Assembly (NCBI GenBank): GCA_013397795.1
Contig: VZTJ01000074.1
Span: 323,614-387,613, forward strand
Source: Orthonyx spaldingii
Taxonomy: Eukaryota > Chordata > Aves > Passeriformes > Orthonychidae
Direction: 5' to 3'
DNA: 64,000 nucleotides
Shown: piece by piece, positions 11,889 to 24,300 of the stretch
Numbering within the stretch: the first letter of the stretch is position 1
Layout of the letters: every line of letters begins with the position of its first letter
Program-made: the position numbers and the translations under genes
The notes under the pieces: model-generated
What the model was told of the DNA's origin: nothing
What the model saw: only the letters and a program-made list of their open reading frames with translations
Databases searched by the model: none

Positions 11889-14800
11889 CAACTTGTTTAA
11901 ACAAAAACTATTCTATCTCCCTTCTGGATGGGACAGGTCACAGTGTGACTTGATTAAACTGGTTGTGTTTGGACTGAGGGGAAGTTCTTTCCGTGCCTGG
12001 GTACATGGGGTATTTTAAGCAGTCTACCCACAGAAGCAACCCTCTTGAGCAACAGGCTGAAGTTTGGGATAATTAGATGGTGCTGAGGATCCTTCCTTTG
12101 GGATTCCTCTGGCAAGCTGAACGTCAGTGTGGGTGATCAGGGCTACGCTGTCATAACAGCAGCAGGGATGTGTTAATTATGACCTTCGGGTCTAATCTCC
12201 CTGGAAGGACATCTTGGCTTTGTAAAAACCCTTCCTGCAAATGCCCTGGGTTTTACATCTTGAATTCATCGCTTGTGGCCAACTTCAAAGTGAGGAGATG
12301 GCAGTGGGATTTAACACGGGGCTGGACGGGGAATACGGAGATGGCAGCAGAGGAAAGGCCTTTGCTTGTGAGGGAATGCTGCTCTAAACATTTAGGAAGG
12401 AACGGGCAGAGTTCCAGCAGGGTTTGTGAGGGACAGACAAGGTGCACACTCAGCTCTGGGCTCTGATTGATGCCTTCAAGAGATAGAGGCAATCGATTGC
12501 TGTCACGTTCATCTTAATTAATGGGCAGCCATGCCTCACTCACAGTGTCTGCTCGTGGGGACCTGTTAATTCACTTACTCCCAGGGTTTGCTCTAGCAGA
12601 TGGAAAAGGATTGTTTTACCATATTTTAAATGGCAATTCAAGTCTATTTTTATCTGTCTTTTGGCTTGCATGAAAGGAGGCTGCCACCTGTTTTTTGCAG
12701 GTTGTTTTCAAGCACTGCAAGCCAGATTAAAAATTGGCCTATTTAGTGCTTTATGGAAAATGAATTTGTTCTCTAGCACAGAATAAGGAAAGTATCCAAG
12801 GAGAGTGTTGGTGTTTGGCCCTCTGTCATTGTATGAACTCTGCCTCCAGGGAGCTGTTCTGGGGTCACGAGGATCCCCACTGCTGGCAGTGCCTTGGGCT
12901 CCATGGGCTGCTCCTGTCTCCTGGGTGTGACATGAAGTACCAAAGAATGGGTGGGTTGGGTTCTTGTTGCACGGCTCCATTCAGTACTGACTGAAATGTC
13001 TGGGAGAGGAAGATTTAGCAGAAGACCTGGAGAGCTGTAATAGCTTTTGGGAACATTAAACTTTTTAGGAGGACAGCCTTTAATAGGGAGTTATTTTTGA
13101 TCTCACTGGAGTTTAGCAGTGTCTGCTTTGAGAGTTTGCCATTCTTCACTCCCTGTGTTAGATTGGAAACATCACCACCAAGGCAGTCCAGTGGAAAGCT
13201 GTGTTTTGCCTCAGTTTGTTTAAGTCAGCGAGGCCCAAGTTCATATCTGCTCCCACAGTCTCAGGTAGGTGTCCACCTTCTCCAGCTGCTCCTTATTTTG
13301 CCACTAGAGAAATTTAAGAGCAAGCAACCTTCAAAGACACTTGTGATGTTCTTCCCTGAATCAGGAGCTCTTACAGTCAGCTGAGAAGGTTCACAGACTC
13401 TCCAAGATGTTTTTAGACCCTTTTTCCTCTCCCAACTTTCTTCTCATTGATTTGGTGTTACATATGACTGTATTTACAAGCACCTGACTCAGAGCTCCTT
13501 TTATTCATCACCAGGAACTCCACCAGAAGAGCTACATCAGAGCTCGGCAGTGGTGTTATTTATTCTGGCTTCTCTCAGGGTGACTTTCTGGGTGGGTTTT
13601 TTTGGTTTTGATTTTCTACTATTCAATTGTTGGATTCTTTTCTCAATTTGTTCTTCTGGATCTACTGAAGAAATATGAGTGCTGTATATCATGGGGCTTA
13701 GGCCCTCTTGCACTAATTAACTTGTAACTTCATCTTCAGTTTTGCTAAATTTGGTGCTTATTTTACTGTAAACACCCATTTGTTCCACTGGGTAGCAGAG
13801 CTCTCTGAACATCTGGGAATCATCATGTGTCATGAATGACATGATGTATCCTCACTGTTAGAGCAGCACAATGCTAGATCTGATGGATGGAAGAAATGTG
13901 TCAGGGGGAAGATTAATACACACTTGGTTTGTGACTTGTGACTCACTGGGTAAACTTTGTTCTCTCTTTGATGGTACAGATCCAAGATCTGAGTTTTCCT
14001 CTCCCATTTTGGTGCTGGTTTATAACATAGGAGCTTGCACTAATGAGACTGGAGCTTTTGCTAACTGGATCAGGACCCTTCACATCTGCCTGGACCAACA
14101 GGTCTAAATAAATCCTCTATTTGTATGGCACAGCTGGCTCTCTCCTGGAGATGGTTTGCTACCCTTAGGCTGGATAACCAGTGAGAATTTGGTAATATTC
14201 GCTCCTTGCTGTGCCTTTGGAAGTGCACATGGTACTACATCCTCTCTGAATGTCTTCTAGATTAAAGACAAACCTGTCTTGACAAAACAAAACTATCGGT
14301 ATTTGATTTCCCCATTGAAATTTCTTACTGGAATCTCTTTAAAATACCTGTTTGTTTGTCAACCCTGCATTCCCATGCTGCAGCAACACTGTGAAAAGGT
14401 CCCCTAGGAAGCAGCAGGATGGTATCTTAAAGGGAAGGTTGGAACTTCACATCCCAACACATGTATGGATACAGGAGGTATTGTAAGAAGTGTGTTTTTA
14501 CAAGCATAAGTGATACTGTAGGAAACAAAATATACAGTTTCCAGGTGAAGAAGCACTTCAGGCTCACTAGGTCTAGGCAGGGTGCTTTGTGCTGTGGTCA
14601 CTGGTGGCTTGTCAATTGTACCATAAAACAGATTTATGACACCTCCTACAAGAGCTATTCCCATGTATTGCCTTGGGAGAACAACAGCCTGGAAGAGTTG
14701 TGCTTCCATGGGCTGTCCTCTGCCCAGGACACCGTAGGTCAAAGGAGAAAAGGGATTTTATTCTTTTTCTGGTTAGCTTGTGGGGAAATAGACAAGGCAG

Positions 14801-15845
14801 TCAGGGAGAACCTACAAGGAGGGCTGGAAAGAAAGGGGCTCAAAGAAAGCCTGGAGTTGCAGCCGTTTGTCCTCTGACTGGCTTGAGCAAGGGCTCCAGT
14901 CTGGCCAGTGGCAGCACCAGCAGCAATGAGTCAGTGCTGGGTCCCTCTACCTTTTACACAGAACAGAAATCAGGGACTGAGACACAATACAAGGGCTGTG
15001 CAGAGCTGAAAGCTGCAGAGGAGGCCTCTCCAGGTGCAGATTTCATAAATTTCTAGATAGAAGCTCTGAGAACCCGAAAAGGTCACTCACTGTCTTCAGT
15101 TATACGCTTGTTGGGGCTTTTCATCTTCCTTTTTTTTTTTTTTTTCCTCCTTTTGTACCTGTTACCTGCTTTGATTCAATTTTTTAAAAGCAGATTTCCA
15201 TTTCTAGAAATGGCATTCACTCTACTTCCAGCCTGTGGTATGACTGTTCATTATTACATATTGGTGAGCAGGAAAAAAAGAAATGGAGGAATTATTAGAG
15301 GCTGCTCAGAGCTGGGACTGCTGTGATGGTCATTAGATGGGAAATGTGGCATTTTGTTCCTGAAGTTTGTCAGAATGAGGCCAGAGACAAGTGAGCAATA
15401 ATGAGGGTCTTGAAACCAGTCTGCAGGTGCAGAGTGGTAAAATAAATAGGCAGGTGCAGAGAGTGAGTTTTTAATCAGAGTCTTGGCAGGGATCTGGCTC
15501 AGGGGCTGCCCTGTTTGGCTTCTGTGCAAAGGAGGAAATTTGGTGGCAAAGGACTCAAATGCAAACTGCAGCTCATGCTTGTGCACCACAGAAGATTCAG
15601 GAGGGTTCCTATTTCCTTTTCAAAGCACTATCCTCTTGGAAAACAAGGCTTGTTCCTCACAGCAGGAATAAATGAGCATGACTCTGTGTCCTGAGGACAG
15701 CTGGCTATGATCTAGAGATGAATGTTCATGGCAGCAGTCTACATAAATACTGCAACTTGAACAAACACATTTTCAAAGAAATTTGCTTTAGCAAGAGTTG
15801 TGATTTATTTTGGGCTCCTTACCAGGAAATATTTGAGCAGGTGAA
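11889..15845. other. Non-coding stretch, no gene seen
   Basis: No exon or RNA gene recognised. It contains an AT-rich homeodomain-motif patch near 12480-12680 (treated as a finding), an imperfect hairpin at 13821-13846 and a T-run at 15130-15145. The two overlapping plus-strand frames at 14461-14877 and 14673-15056 match nothing I know and have no supporting splice or start context. Confidence 0.55.
15130..15145. repeat. Poly-T run
   Basis: About 16 consecutive T's, followed by a pyrimidine-rich tract of C and T. It is a simple sequence or could be the fossil poly-A tail of a minus-strand retrocopy, but no retrocopied gene is recognisable next to it. Confidence 0.8.
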
Positions 15846-16205
15846 TCAAAGAATCACAGAATGGTTTCCATCGGAAGAGACCTTAAAGATCACCCAGTTC
15901 CAATTCCCCTGCCATGGACAGGGACACCTTCCACTAGACAAGGTTGCTCCAAGTCCTGTCCAGCTTGGCTTTGAACACTTCCAGGGATGGGGCAGCTGCA
16001 GCTTCTCTGGGCAACCTGTGCCAGGGCCTTGCCACCCTCACAGGGAAGAATGTCTTCATAATATCCAATGTAAGCCCGCCCTCTTTCAGTGTGAAGCCAT
16101 TCCCCTTGTTCTGTCACTCCAGGCCCTTGTAAAAAGTTTCTCTCCATCTTTTTTGTAGACTCCCTTCAGGTACTGGAAGGCTGCAATTAGGTCAGCAACC
16201 TTTAT
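15846..16205 (-). mobile_element. CR1 LINE 3' fragment, minus strand
   Basis: This is a roughly 350-bp copy of the CR1 3' region in reverse orientation. The left edge carries AATCAAAGAATCACAGAATGG, the reverse complement of the ATTCTGTG terminal repeat. The core then runs through the GGACAGGGACACCTTCCACT and CTTTGAACACTTCCAGGGAT blocks and the GGGCAACCTGTGCCAGGGCC block, ending near TACTGGAAGGCTGCAATTAGG. That last block lies upstream in the element, so the copy reaches further 5' than the one at 6035. Frames inside it (for example 15890-16147, minus) are LINE remnants, not host genes. Confidence 0.93.
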
Positions 16206-18499
16206 GCTTCATTCAAGGATTATGCAAATTCCTAGCCAGCCTTTGAAATAATTGGAAAAAAGTGCAATTTCAACATCACCAAATTTAGTGTTTTGTGTAA
16301 CAAGTGTATACGAAATGAGGATGAAAAGTAAAAATATTGGTATCTTCTGTGCTCTGGGAAAAGGGAAGGGGAAATAAATAGACAGCAAGAAAAGACTGTG
16401 TTGTGTAATGGGAGTACAGGGGAAAAAAGCATACTGCTAATTCAGAACTGCATTTTCTACAAGGCATCTTTCTGTCTGAGGGTGCACCTCTGATTCCTGA
16501 AGTAGCCAGCACTTCTTCCTGAGCTCCCCAGCAGAGCTGTCCCACCACTTGCAGTCTTTCCTCTCAAGAATGCTAACCCTCTCTCTTCCCTCTCACCTTC
16601 ATCCTTTCACTCTGGGTAAAATTCCAGTGTCAAACAAAGAAAAATTTTCTTTGAACCCAGGTCAATGAGGAAATGAAGATTAGCTCAAACCATAAATTTC
16701 CTTGACAAAAATTAGAACATACTGGGAAAAGCTATGCCTATAGCTTGTGTTTTGGGCCAAAACTAACCATCCCAGTTCCTGGCTGAATTTCACTGACCAC
16801 AGTCCAGACATGGTGGCTGTGGTGAACTTTCAGACAATAACTACTTTTAGCTATTACCAATCACAGAAATGTAATTAGAGAATTCTCATTTTAAAGCAAC
16901 TGCAAGTCACCTGTTGGCAGTTTGTAAAGAGAAAGGTGGTGAATTGCCCTATTCCTTTATTCAGCCCAGTCTCCACAGCATTCACAGTCTGCTGCCTTCA
17001 AGCACCAAGCCTGGAGCCTCTGCTGCCACAGCAAGTTGTGTTTGTTGATCCGAACGCCCAGAGGCAGGACCTGCCAAGGACAATGTGCGAAAACTTGTCA
17101 TGCATGTACCACTGTCACAAAGCCCCTCTCTGGATCCTCTCCCTTTCCATCAGTTTTTTCCATGATTCCACAAGTTCTTGTTAGTGAAGCTTCATAGTTC
17201 AGCTGTTCACAACTCTCTAAATACTGACTCACTACACTGCTCAGTGAGCTGACAACTTAGGGCTTTTAAACCAGATGCTTTCCCTCCATCCATTGAGGGC
17301 ATTTTCAGCATCTTCCAAAGAAACCATCATGATGGTTTGTGTGTCCTATAATTTTCACTCATCCAAGGGCTGATGCTGTTTCTTGCCATGGGGATTGTCT
17401 GGGGTAGAACCCCCCCAACTTGCTGTGAAGCAGCACCCCGGTCCCAAAGCTTTCCCAGTGGCTACGAGACTGCCTTAACTGGCAACCTGTCAGGTACTGG
17501 GGTGTGAACTCTCTCTGGGCTCCATTTAGCTTTGAGGAGGGTGTGCTGCAAGCCAGGGCAGACCCAGAGTGGGTATCTGATCGACAGAGACCATCTGGAG
17601 CTCTCCACCCATCCATGTGGGCATGGAGCTCACCGCATGCCACGCACGGGGGATTCTTGGAGCTGCTGCAGATCGGCCTTGGCGGTGGGGAGTTCAGACC
17701 CCCTACATCTTTAAGCCCAAAGGGCGCTGCAGGAATCTTCTGTGTGGTCTTGCCTCTACGACATTGTTAGTAGGGGTTGTTCTTGTCCTGCTGGCTTGTT
17801 TGCAGGAAGAGTTTTGTGGTCTTCGAAGTGCTCTTTGAAGTTCATGCAGAGTCACGAGGACACTGTTAAGATGAGCTCAGAAGGGCTGATTTCAGGTGAA
17901 ACCAGAACAATCGCGAGTACAACTGGGCTTGGTGCTTGCTGCAGATACTGTGCACAAAAGAAAGAAAATAGGTGATAAATTACAGCCATGCTGGAGAAGT
18001 GGTGTGGGAAAACATTTGAGATTAAATTTCTGTTAGGAAGCACATCTTAGAGGCAGAGTAGTAAAAACTTGGAGTACCTACACCTGAACCATACCAGGTT
18101 TGTGTGTGCTTGTTGTGCTTTTGGGTAAAGCAGAGGAGTGTGAATATGCAGCAAACCTGGAATTCAGTCTTTGACTTGTTTTCATTTCTCCACATTAAGC
18201 AAGTTGGGCTGTAATATGCATTTTGAGATCCCTATACTGCCCCAGAATATTATATCAGAATTTTATATCAGATGAGGATGTCAGCACCACAATAGGCCAA
18301 AAATTCAAAGGTGCTTAGGTTACACTAAGGTTATGGGAGCTGCAGAAATGCTATGTACTTTTTGTTGTCTTATTTTTCTGTTGCTGTGAATGTAATCATC
18401 TGTTGTATCAGTGCCCAATTTAAGTATCTAGTAAATTATAATTACTCTTCAAAAGAAAACTTGCAGTAGAACCAACTTGTGGTGGGTTCTCAACTTGGC
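16206..18499. other. Non-coding stretch, no gene seen
   Basis: No recognisable gene. Several mutually overlapping plus-strand frames between 17504 and 17975 are short and share no family signature. A small homopolymeric C patch lies near 17410. An octamer ATGCAAAT occurs at 16222-16229, which is expected by chance at about this frequency. Confidence 0.55.
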
Positions 18500-18630
18500 T
18501 CTCAAGGCCAGGTTGGATGGGGCTTGGAGCAACGTGGTCTAGTGGAAGGTGTCCCTGCCCATGGCAGGGGGGTTGGAACTGCATGGTCTTTAAGGTCCTC
18601 TCCAATCCAAACTGTTCTGTGATTCTTATG
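18500..18630 (+). mobile_element. CR1 LINE 3' fragment, plus strand
   Basis: This is the last roughly 130 bp of a CR1 element in forward orientation. It starts at CTCAAGGCCAGGTTGGATGG, passes through GTGGAAGGTGTCCCTGCCCA and GGTCTTTAAGGTCCTCTCC, and ends with CTGTTCTGTGATTCTTATG. That matches the ATTCTGTG-type terminus. It is severely 5'-truncated and non-coding. Confidence 0.92.
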
Positions 18631-19786
18631 AATCATCTCTACTGCTCTATATTGATGCTATATCATTGCTTACAACCCAATGGCATCAAAGCAATTCTTT
18701 GGAAAACTTAGGGGAAGTGAAATTGGGATGTCTGAAGAAAAGGGGAAGCTATCTGATAGCAGAGTTTGATGATAGCAGCAGAAAGAAAGAGCCTGTATTC
18801 CAAGAATAATGTGGTAAGGATGTTGTAAGGATGCTGGTCCTGCAGTTTTGGGCAGAGAAACACTTGAAGGGATGATGATAAATTGGGATTTGGCAACCTT
18901 CTGCAGACAAGCAAAAAGGTAGAGAAAAGTTAGCAATGACTCCTGAACTTTGCTGGTGTGCAGCTTGGTTACAAACAAGGGAAAAATCCCTCCTATAGCT
19001 ATTCCATGGACCTTTGGGACGGCTGGTTGAAAATGCACAACTTTGACTCTGTGAAGTTTCTGACCAGTGTTCTTGAGTATAATGTGGAGAGTCTATGAAA
19101 TATGGCCCTTCCCATGAATGTGATTGTGTAACATTTTCTCCCATTGCTGCTCTTGTCTAATCTGCCTGATTACCCTCTCTCTGAAGGTTGCCTCTCCTGC
19201 CATACAGAGCACGAGTGTGGAAAGTCCTTTGTTTTCTTCAAAGTGCAAAGTGAAAGCTTGTAGTGTAGATTGTGAGGCAGCTCCAATAAAGCTTGCTTAA
19301 TTGATATTAGCATAAATGTAAAGCCAAGTAATATTATCAGTATCAGTTCTGGAACAGTTTCATTGCATGCTCTTCACATCTCTGTTTATCTGTTTCAGGT
19401 GATCTCAGGAGACTGCTCGGGGAATTCAGGGACGAGAAATTTAATGGTTGCAGTTTTATAGTCTTTATCAGACCATCAAGGCTGTAATCAAAAGATAAGT
19501 GTTATCATCTGTCATCTCAATCAAGCTTCAAGAGAAAATCATTGCAAGAGAGCCTCTGGTAAGTCTGTGAATTAATTCAGATTTGGGGGATGTTGTGTAA
19601 TTTGTGTTAACACCCGCAAGCTCTAGGCACAGATCAGGAATTTTCTGTGATAAATACTCTAAGAAAACAAAGTGAAAATAAAGTTTTTTCCCAGAAACAA
19701 ACTAATCAACCAATCCAAAAGGGTGGTGTGTTATCTAGGCTATTTCTCCTGGGTTTGTGAGTACTGTAAACTCACATGATATGCAG

Positions 19787-19995
19787 AGTCAGTGTGCTGG
19801 TTTAGGGCAAATTCTGGGAGGGGAATCAATCTCATTTTTACAGGGCTCTGAAAATGGGGATAATACCAGATTTTCCTGTGGAACAGAAGTAATGAAGAAT
19901 TTACTAGGTGGTGTGATTAAGAGGGAAATGGTCATTGGGACTAGGCATGACTGGTCATTAGGAATGTTGGTCTTTACTCCCCTTTCCTGACAGCC
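19787..19995. mobile_element. Possible ERV LTR remnant (weak)
   Basis: The stretch opens with CAGTGTGCTGGTTTAGGGCA and continues GGGAGGGGAATCAATCTC. To me this resembles the 5' edge of some bird endogenous-retrovirus LTRs, which often begin TGTGCTGGTTT. I see no clear CA terminus, target duplication, TATA box or polyadenylation signal, and no retroviral coding sequence beside it. It may equally be unrelated single-copy DNA. The boundaries are guesses. Confidence 0.22.
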
Positions 19996-21720
19996 CATGC
20001 TTCTACAGGACAAATATTCATTGTGCAATGAGTAATCTGTAGATTTAATTCCTTCTCACCCATGTATCTAATTTAATGGGAAGAGGTTGGAAAGATATTA
20101 GGAAGAGGAGTACTGTTGGGTTTCCATGGACTTCGCAAACCGTTAATGTTTTACTGGAGCACTTGGAAATCCAGTCCTTCCTCATCTGCAGAGTTCAGAG
20201 CTGAGCTGCTGTGCTCTATCCCTGGTGGTCTAAAACAGAGCTAATTCAGGTTGTGGCCAGCAAGAGCAGAGAGGGGAAAGGCTGTTCACAGGATCAGTCC
20301 TGCTCAAGGGTTCTCTGTCTCTGTGCCTCCATCCCTGTCTGAGCCAGCTGAGCCCGATGTGTCCACTCAGAACTGTCCATGTGGACAGAGAGGTTGCTGT
20401 GGGAGCATCACTGTGCACTCAGCTGGGTATCACACATCTGCTCAAGGTCCTCACCTTTACTTCTCTTTCACCCAATTTGGGACCTCAGAAGTGCAGAGCC
20501 AGAATTAAGCCAAGGGCTGTCTTTGTTCCATGGGGCTGCCCCAGCTGGAACCTGTTGCTGGCTGACACAGTCAGGTCTTATATTGACACTGTTACATTCT
20601 CTGGCGTATTACACTGCGTTTACATCTTTTAATGCACCCCAGTAGACACATGGCTTATTTTAAGCACCATGTGTAAGAGCTTTCATTAAAACCATTACAG
20701 GACACCAGATGGGGATGCAGAACTGACAGCAACAGGGCTGCTTGGTACCACATTGGATTTAGGAAATATTCTGGAGTGCTTAGCCCTTCTCAGCACTCTG
20801 CTTTCCTGCATTGTGTTGACACAAACCCTTCTGGGTCGGAGTTACATCTCTATGAACCAGTTGTTGTTTGGGGTTTTTTTTGCCAAGCAGAGTGAAATGT
20901 ATCAGAATTTCCTCATCTCAGCTTTCCAGATCACATAATTTCTGAATTACATATTATTGCAAATTGGATTTCAGTGGGAGTGTTTGATGATACAGAAATG
21001 TCAAATGAAATGGAACAGAAAGGTTGATTTTTTAAGTTTTACCTTTAAATAAGCAATAAAGAAAAGGATTTATGAGACTTTTCAGTAAATTAAGAGATGA
21101 GACTTACTAAAAAACAGTATTACTGAGGCATTCTCATGAATATGAACATCTTAAGTACACTGGAGTCTAGAGAAAGTGCCAGTGGTCTTAAATAGATAAA
21201 TGACAGAGACATGTATTTCAAAAGGAAGGTAATTAGGGGATGTGGTAAATCTTGGCTTATTTGATTTAGATGTTTAACTAAAATGGATTAAAAAATTGCT
21301 GATCTGTAGAGCTTGGGCTGGAAGTCTTGTGAACCAGATTCTCGTGTTAGTTGTTCCTCCTGCCACAGCAGTTACTGAAAGAGTGCCAAAATATTTGGTA
21401 CAGTAGTTGTGGGGTTTTTTTTAATTTATGAGCCTGCCAAAGTGAATTTTTTTTGGATGTGAGTCTTTCCTGCAGGTAAAAACACAATGCTTTGCTCCAA
21501 TATAATAAAAAGATGATATGTAATGTGATTTTTTGAAATTACTTTTATATGAAAAATGACCTAAACTTTAAGAGGTTTTCAGAAGGGTTAAGTAATCAGA
21601 AAGGAAACTAAGGACCAGTTGAGACTATGAATACTAATTTAGCATTTTTTCTAATTGAAAAAAATACTGGGTTTTGGTTCAACAACTGAAGCTCCAAAAT
21701 CTGTTCTAGCCCAGAGATAG

Positions 21721-21746
21721 CACAGCTATAGCTTCCTATAGCTGTG
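21721..21746. repeat. Perfect 11-bp inverted repeat, 4-nt loop
   Basis: CACAGCTATAG and CTATAGCTGTG are exact reverse complements separated by CTTC, giving a compact perfect stem-loop. It lies in AT-rich DNA with no gene around it. The pairing does not extend outward, so it is too short for a microRNA precursor. Confidence 0.9.
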
Positions 21747-23155
21747 AGTATTTACTTCTGATTTTCTTATAACGTCATTATAAAATGCTTCATTGCATCT
21801 TATTTTATCTGTCTAATTGTTAGAGAATACAACCACTTGCTTATGTTGAATTTTACAAACTCTATCTGAGAAGATAAAAATTAAGTCTTTCTATTTAATA
21901 TCCCTGTCACAGAGAAAATTTGAATGGAACTGAAATTCTGTGACTTTTTTTAGCTGAAATTCTCATATTGGAACAGGGATGAAATATTGACATTTCTAAA
22001 ATGAAAATGTTTTGTTCTTGTTGGTATGACTGAAAAGTAATTAATTTTTAATCCTGTGAACATTGAACTGTATTTAACTATGTATTTAGGGACATGGTGT
22101 GTCTTAAGGCAGCTTGAGAATCTGGTCAACTCATTCTTTCCTGTTTGTGTGGTTCACTGGCTCGTCTGAACCCAGCTGATTCGTGTGATACCTACCACGG
22201 GAGACAAAGCACTCTGCAGTCCAGACTGGTAGGAAGAGGAATATTTAAATTTAGTAAATCAATGGACTTTTAGAGTTTAGCTTAAAAGGCAAATCTGTAG
22301 CACATTTCCAAATTACAATTCTGAGCTATGCGACTTTTGCTAAAGACAAATCTTCAGCTCCACTGCTCACCTGTTTTGCCCACCAGACTGTTTTGAGTGT
22401 TTTTATAGCTCTAGATGCTCTGTCCTTGCTACATTGTCTGAAATTCCTGTCTTCAGCCTGGTGCTGGCAGTGTGACGGAGAGTCCCAGCTGCTCTCTCGG
22501 CAGGAGCACATCAGTGGAGCTGTGCATGCACCGGAGCGAGCGCTGTAAACACACAGCCTAGCACGCAAGCCTTCCCTCCTGGTGAACTTTGCCATTTGCT
22601 AATTTATCCCTGCTCTAAGTTTGCTCTTGTGTTTGCCTTTTTCTATAATTTCTTCCTGTAAAGCCTGTGTGGGCTGGCTTCTAGTTCCCATGCAGTGCGA
22701 TCTTCTAATCCAGCAGTTTCACCTCCAGCTTTGGACAGAAATCAGCAGGGAACTCTCACAGGTTCCATGCGCCCTGTTCGGGGAAGGAGGGAGGAATAAT
22801 GCAGATATTGAGCTAATGCTATCGAGCTGCCTAAAGCAGGAGAAGAGATTGATAAGACAAAGCACTGTATTTATAGTTTCTGGCATATAGCGTAGCACGA
22901 GTTCTACTTAAATTCTTCAGAAATTAGGATCAGATGACTTAGGAACTTCTGGCATATTTGAATCTTAAGTGGTTACAGACAGTTTTGCTCAGACTTTCCT
23001 TCAGTTGTTATATGTGCTACTCCTTCTTCATTTAGAACATGTTGGGAAAGTTTACAAATTCTTGGGAGAATGGAAAAAATCCCGCTCACACTGAGGCTGA
23101 ATGGCAACAGGGACACAGATCCTACCCGAGGTTCTACCTACTTGGTAGCCTTTCT

Positions 23156-23185
23156 TGTGTGTGTGTGTGTCTGTGTAAATGTGTG
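23156..23185. repeat. TG microsatellite, interrupted
   Basis: Seven and a half TG units, then CTGTGTAAATGTGTG, an interrupted (TG)n tract. It has no association with a recognisable gene. Confidence 0.85.
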
Positions 23186-24059
23186 CAGAGGGATTTAATC
23201 TGCCTGTGTTCAGTCTGATGTTGCCTTTATGTTCCAATATTAATTCTGACCTTGCTGCCACCATGTATGACGTGGGCATGGTAGATACCTGCTCAGGTAA
23301 AGGGCCAACTTCAAATTAACATAGTTTTTGTTTTCAGCAATGGGTTATAGTATGAAGCACCTCAATGGATTTTTTATGAAGAGTAGAGAAAATGAAAAAT
23401 GTAAAAAAGCCTTTACTTGTAGAAAATGTAAGGCATTGTTGTCATCAGAGCACCATGAAAAGCACAGTACAAAGGTGCCCTGGGATGACTGTCAATAGGT
23501 AAATCACTGCCTGGGCACAAAGTAGAGGACAAGAGGTGCCAGTGCTGAGGACGGGAAAGGTGTTTTTCTGCTCAGACCCAACTGTACTGCCATGAATGTG
23601 ATGCAGTGGTTGGGCTCACTTGCTCACCCACAATGAGAACAGCTCAGGTATTTCCTCCCTTTGCTTGTTTGTTTGTTTGAATTGCCGTCATCCGAGCTGG
23701 GAGCTCAGCCTGTTCGCCAATGGGCAGATTCCAGCTCAGGTGGGTGTTCTGGACATGAAACCCGTTCCCCTCCTGTTCTGTGCCTATGCAGCAGCAGCTG
23801 AGGCCCAACCTGCCTTGCCGGGAGCTCCCAGCAATTCCGTGTGCTCTGCCAACCCCCCGGGCTACCACAGCAACTCTTGTGGAACACAAGGATGCACAAA
23901 GCCCTGGTCAGCTGGACCTGCCTGAGGGCTGCCCAGAGTCTGTGCAGTCCAGCCCAGCCCCTGCTCCGCCTGCGCTATGGGCCAGCCCGAGCTGATCCCC
24001 TCCAAGAACCCACATGTGCGTGCAGCAGCAACCTGGCTCACACCAACCTTCTGCCAGGG
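23186..24059. other. Non-coding stretch leading into a CpG island
   Basis: AT-rich to about 23640, then rising GC content. No exon recognised. A short GTTT-repeat lies near 23668. The GC-rich part has overlapping open frames on both strands (plus from 23780 and 23841, minus to 23862). This is the pattern expected from low stop-codon density rather than from a gene. Confidence 0.5.
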
Positions 24060-24300
24060 CTTCCCGGCAAACCCCGCCGTGCTCCAGCTGCAGTTGGCTG
24101 GCAGCTTGTCCCGCCTCCTGCCGGCAAGCGGGCAGTCCAAACGGCTGGGAGCGCTCCCGGAGCCTCGGCAGCTGGGCAGCCAGCGGGCTGGGATCACACC
24201 CGGCTCTGCGAGCGCTTGGACAGGGAGCACCCGCCTCCAGGGAGGGCAGGGGAGCCTCCCGAGCCACCCACCCCGCGGCCTCACCGGTCCCCCACAGTTT
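24060..24300. promoter_or_regulatory. CpG-rich island, orphan
   Basis: By hand count 24061-24300 holds 19 CpG dinucleotides in 240 bases. CpG is otherwise rare for kilobases around. GC content is clearly high, with blocks such as CCCGCCTCCTGCCGGCAAGC. In birds such islands usually mark promoters or first exons, but no first exon is recognisable. The surrounding plus-strand frame (23841-24422, 193 codons) and minus-strand frames (23862-24284, 23908-24363) overlap each other, are rich in Pro, Ala, Gly and Arg, and resemble no family. The island is seen directly; a promoter role is inference. Confidence 0.5.

Larger units (their letters stand above)
18631..23155. other. Non-coding stretch, no gene seen
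   Basis: AT-rich sequence with no recognised exon. It contains a possible LTR remnant at 19787-19995, a perfect hairpin at 21721-21746 and T-runs near 20874, 21415 and 21450. Frames are short, and the overlapping ones around 20251-20645 resemble no known protein. Confidence 0.55.

Noticed and set aside
15718..16158. 146-codon plus-strand frame
   Set aside because: Most of it is antisense to the CR1 fragment at 15846-16205.
16222..16229. Single octamer ATGCAAAT (also 40198-40205 and 50157-50164)
   Set aside because: A few copies are expected by chance in 64 kb of AT-leaning sequence.
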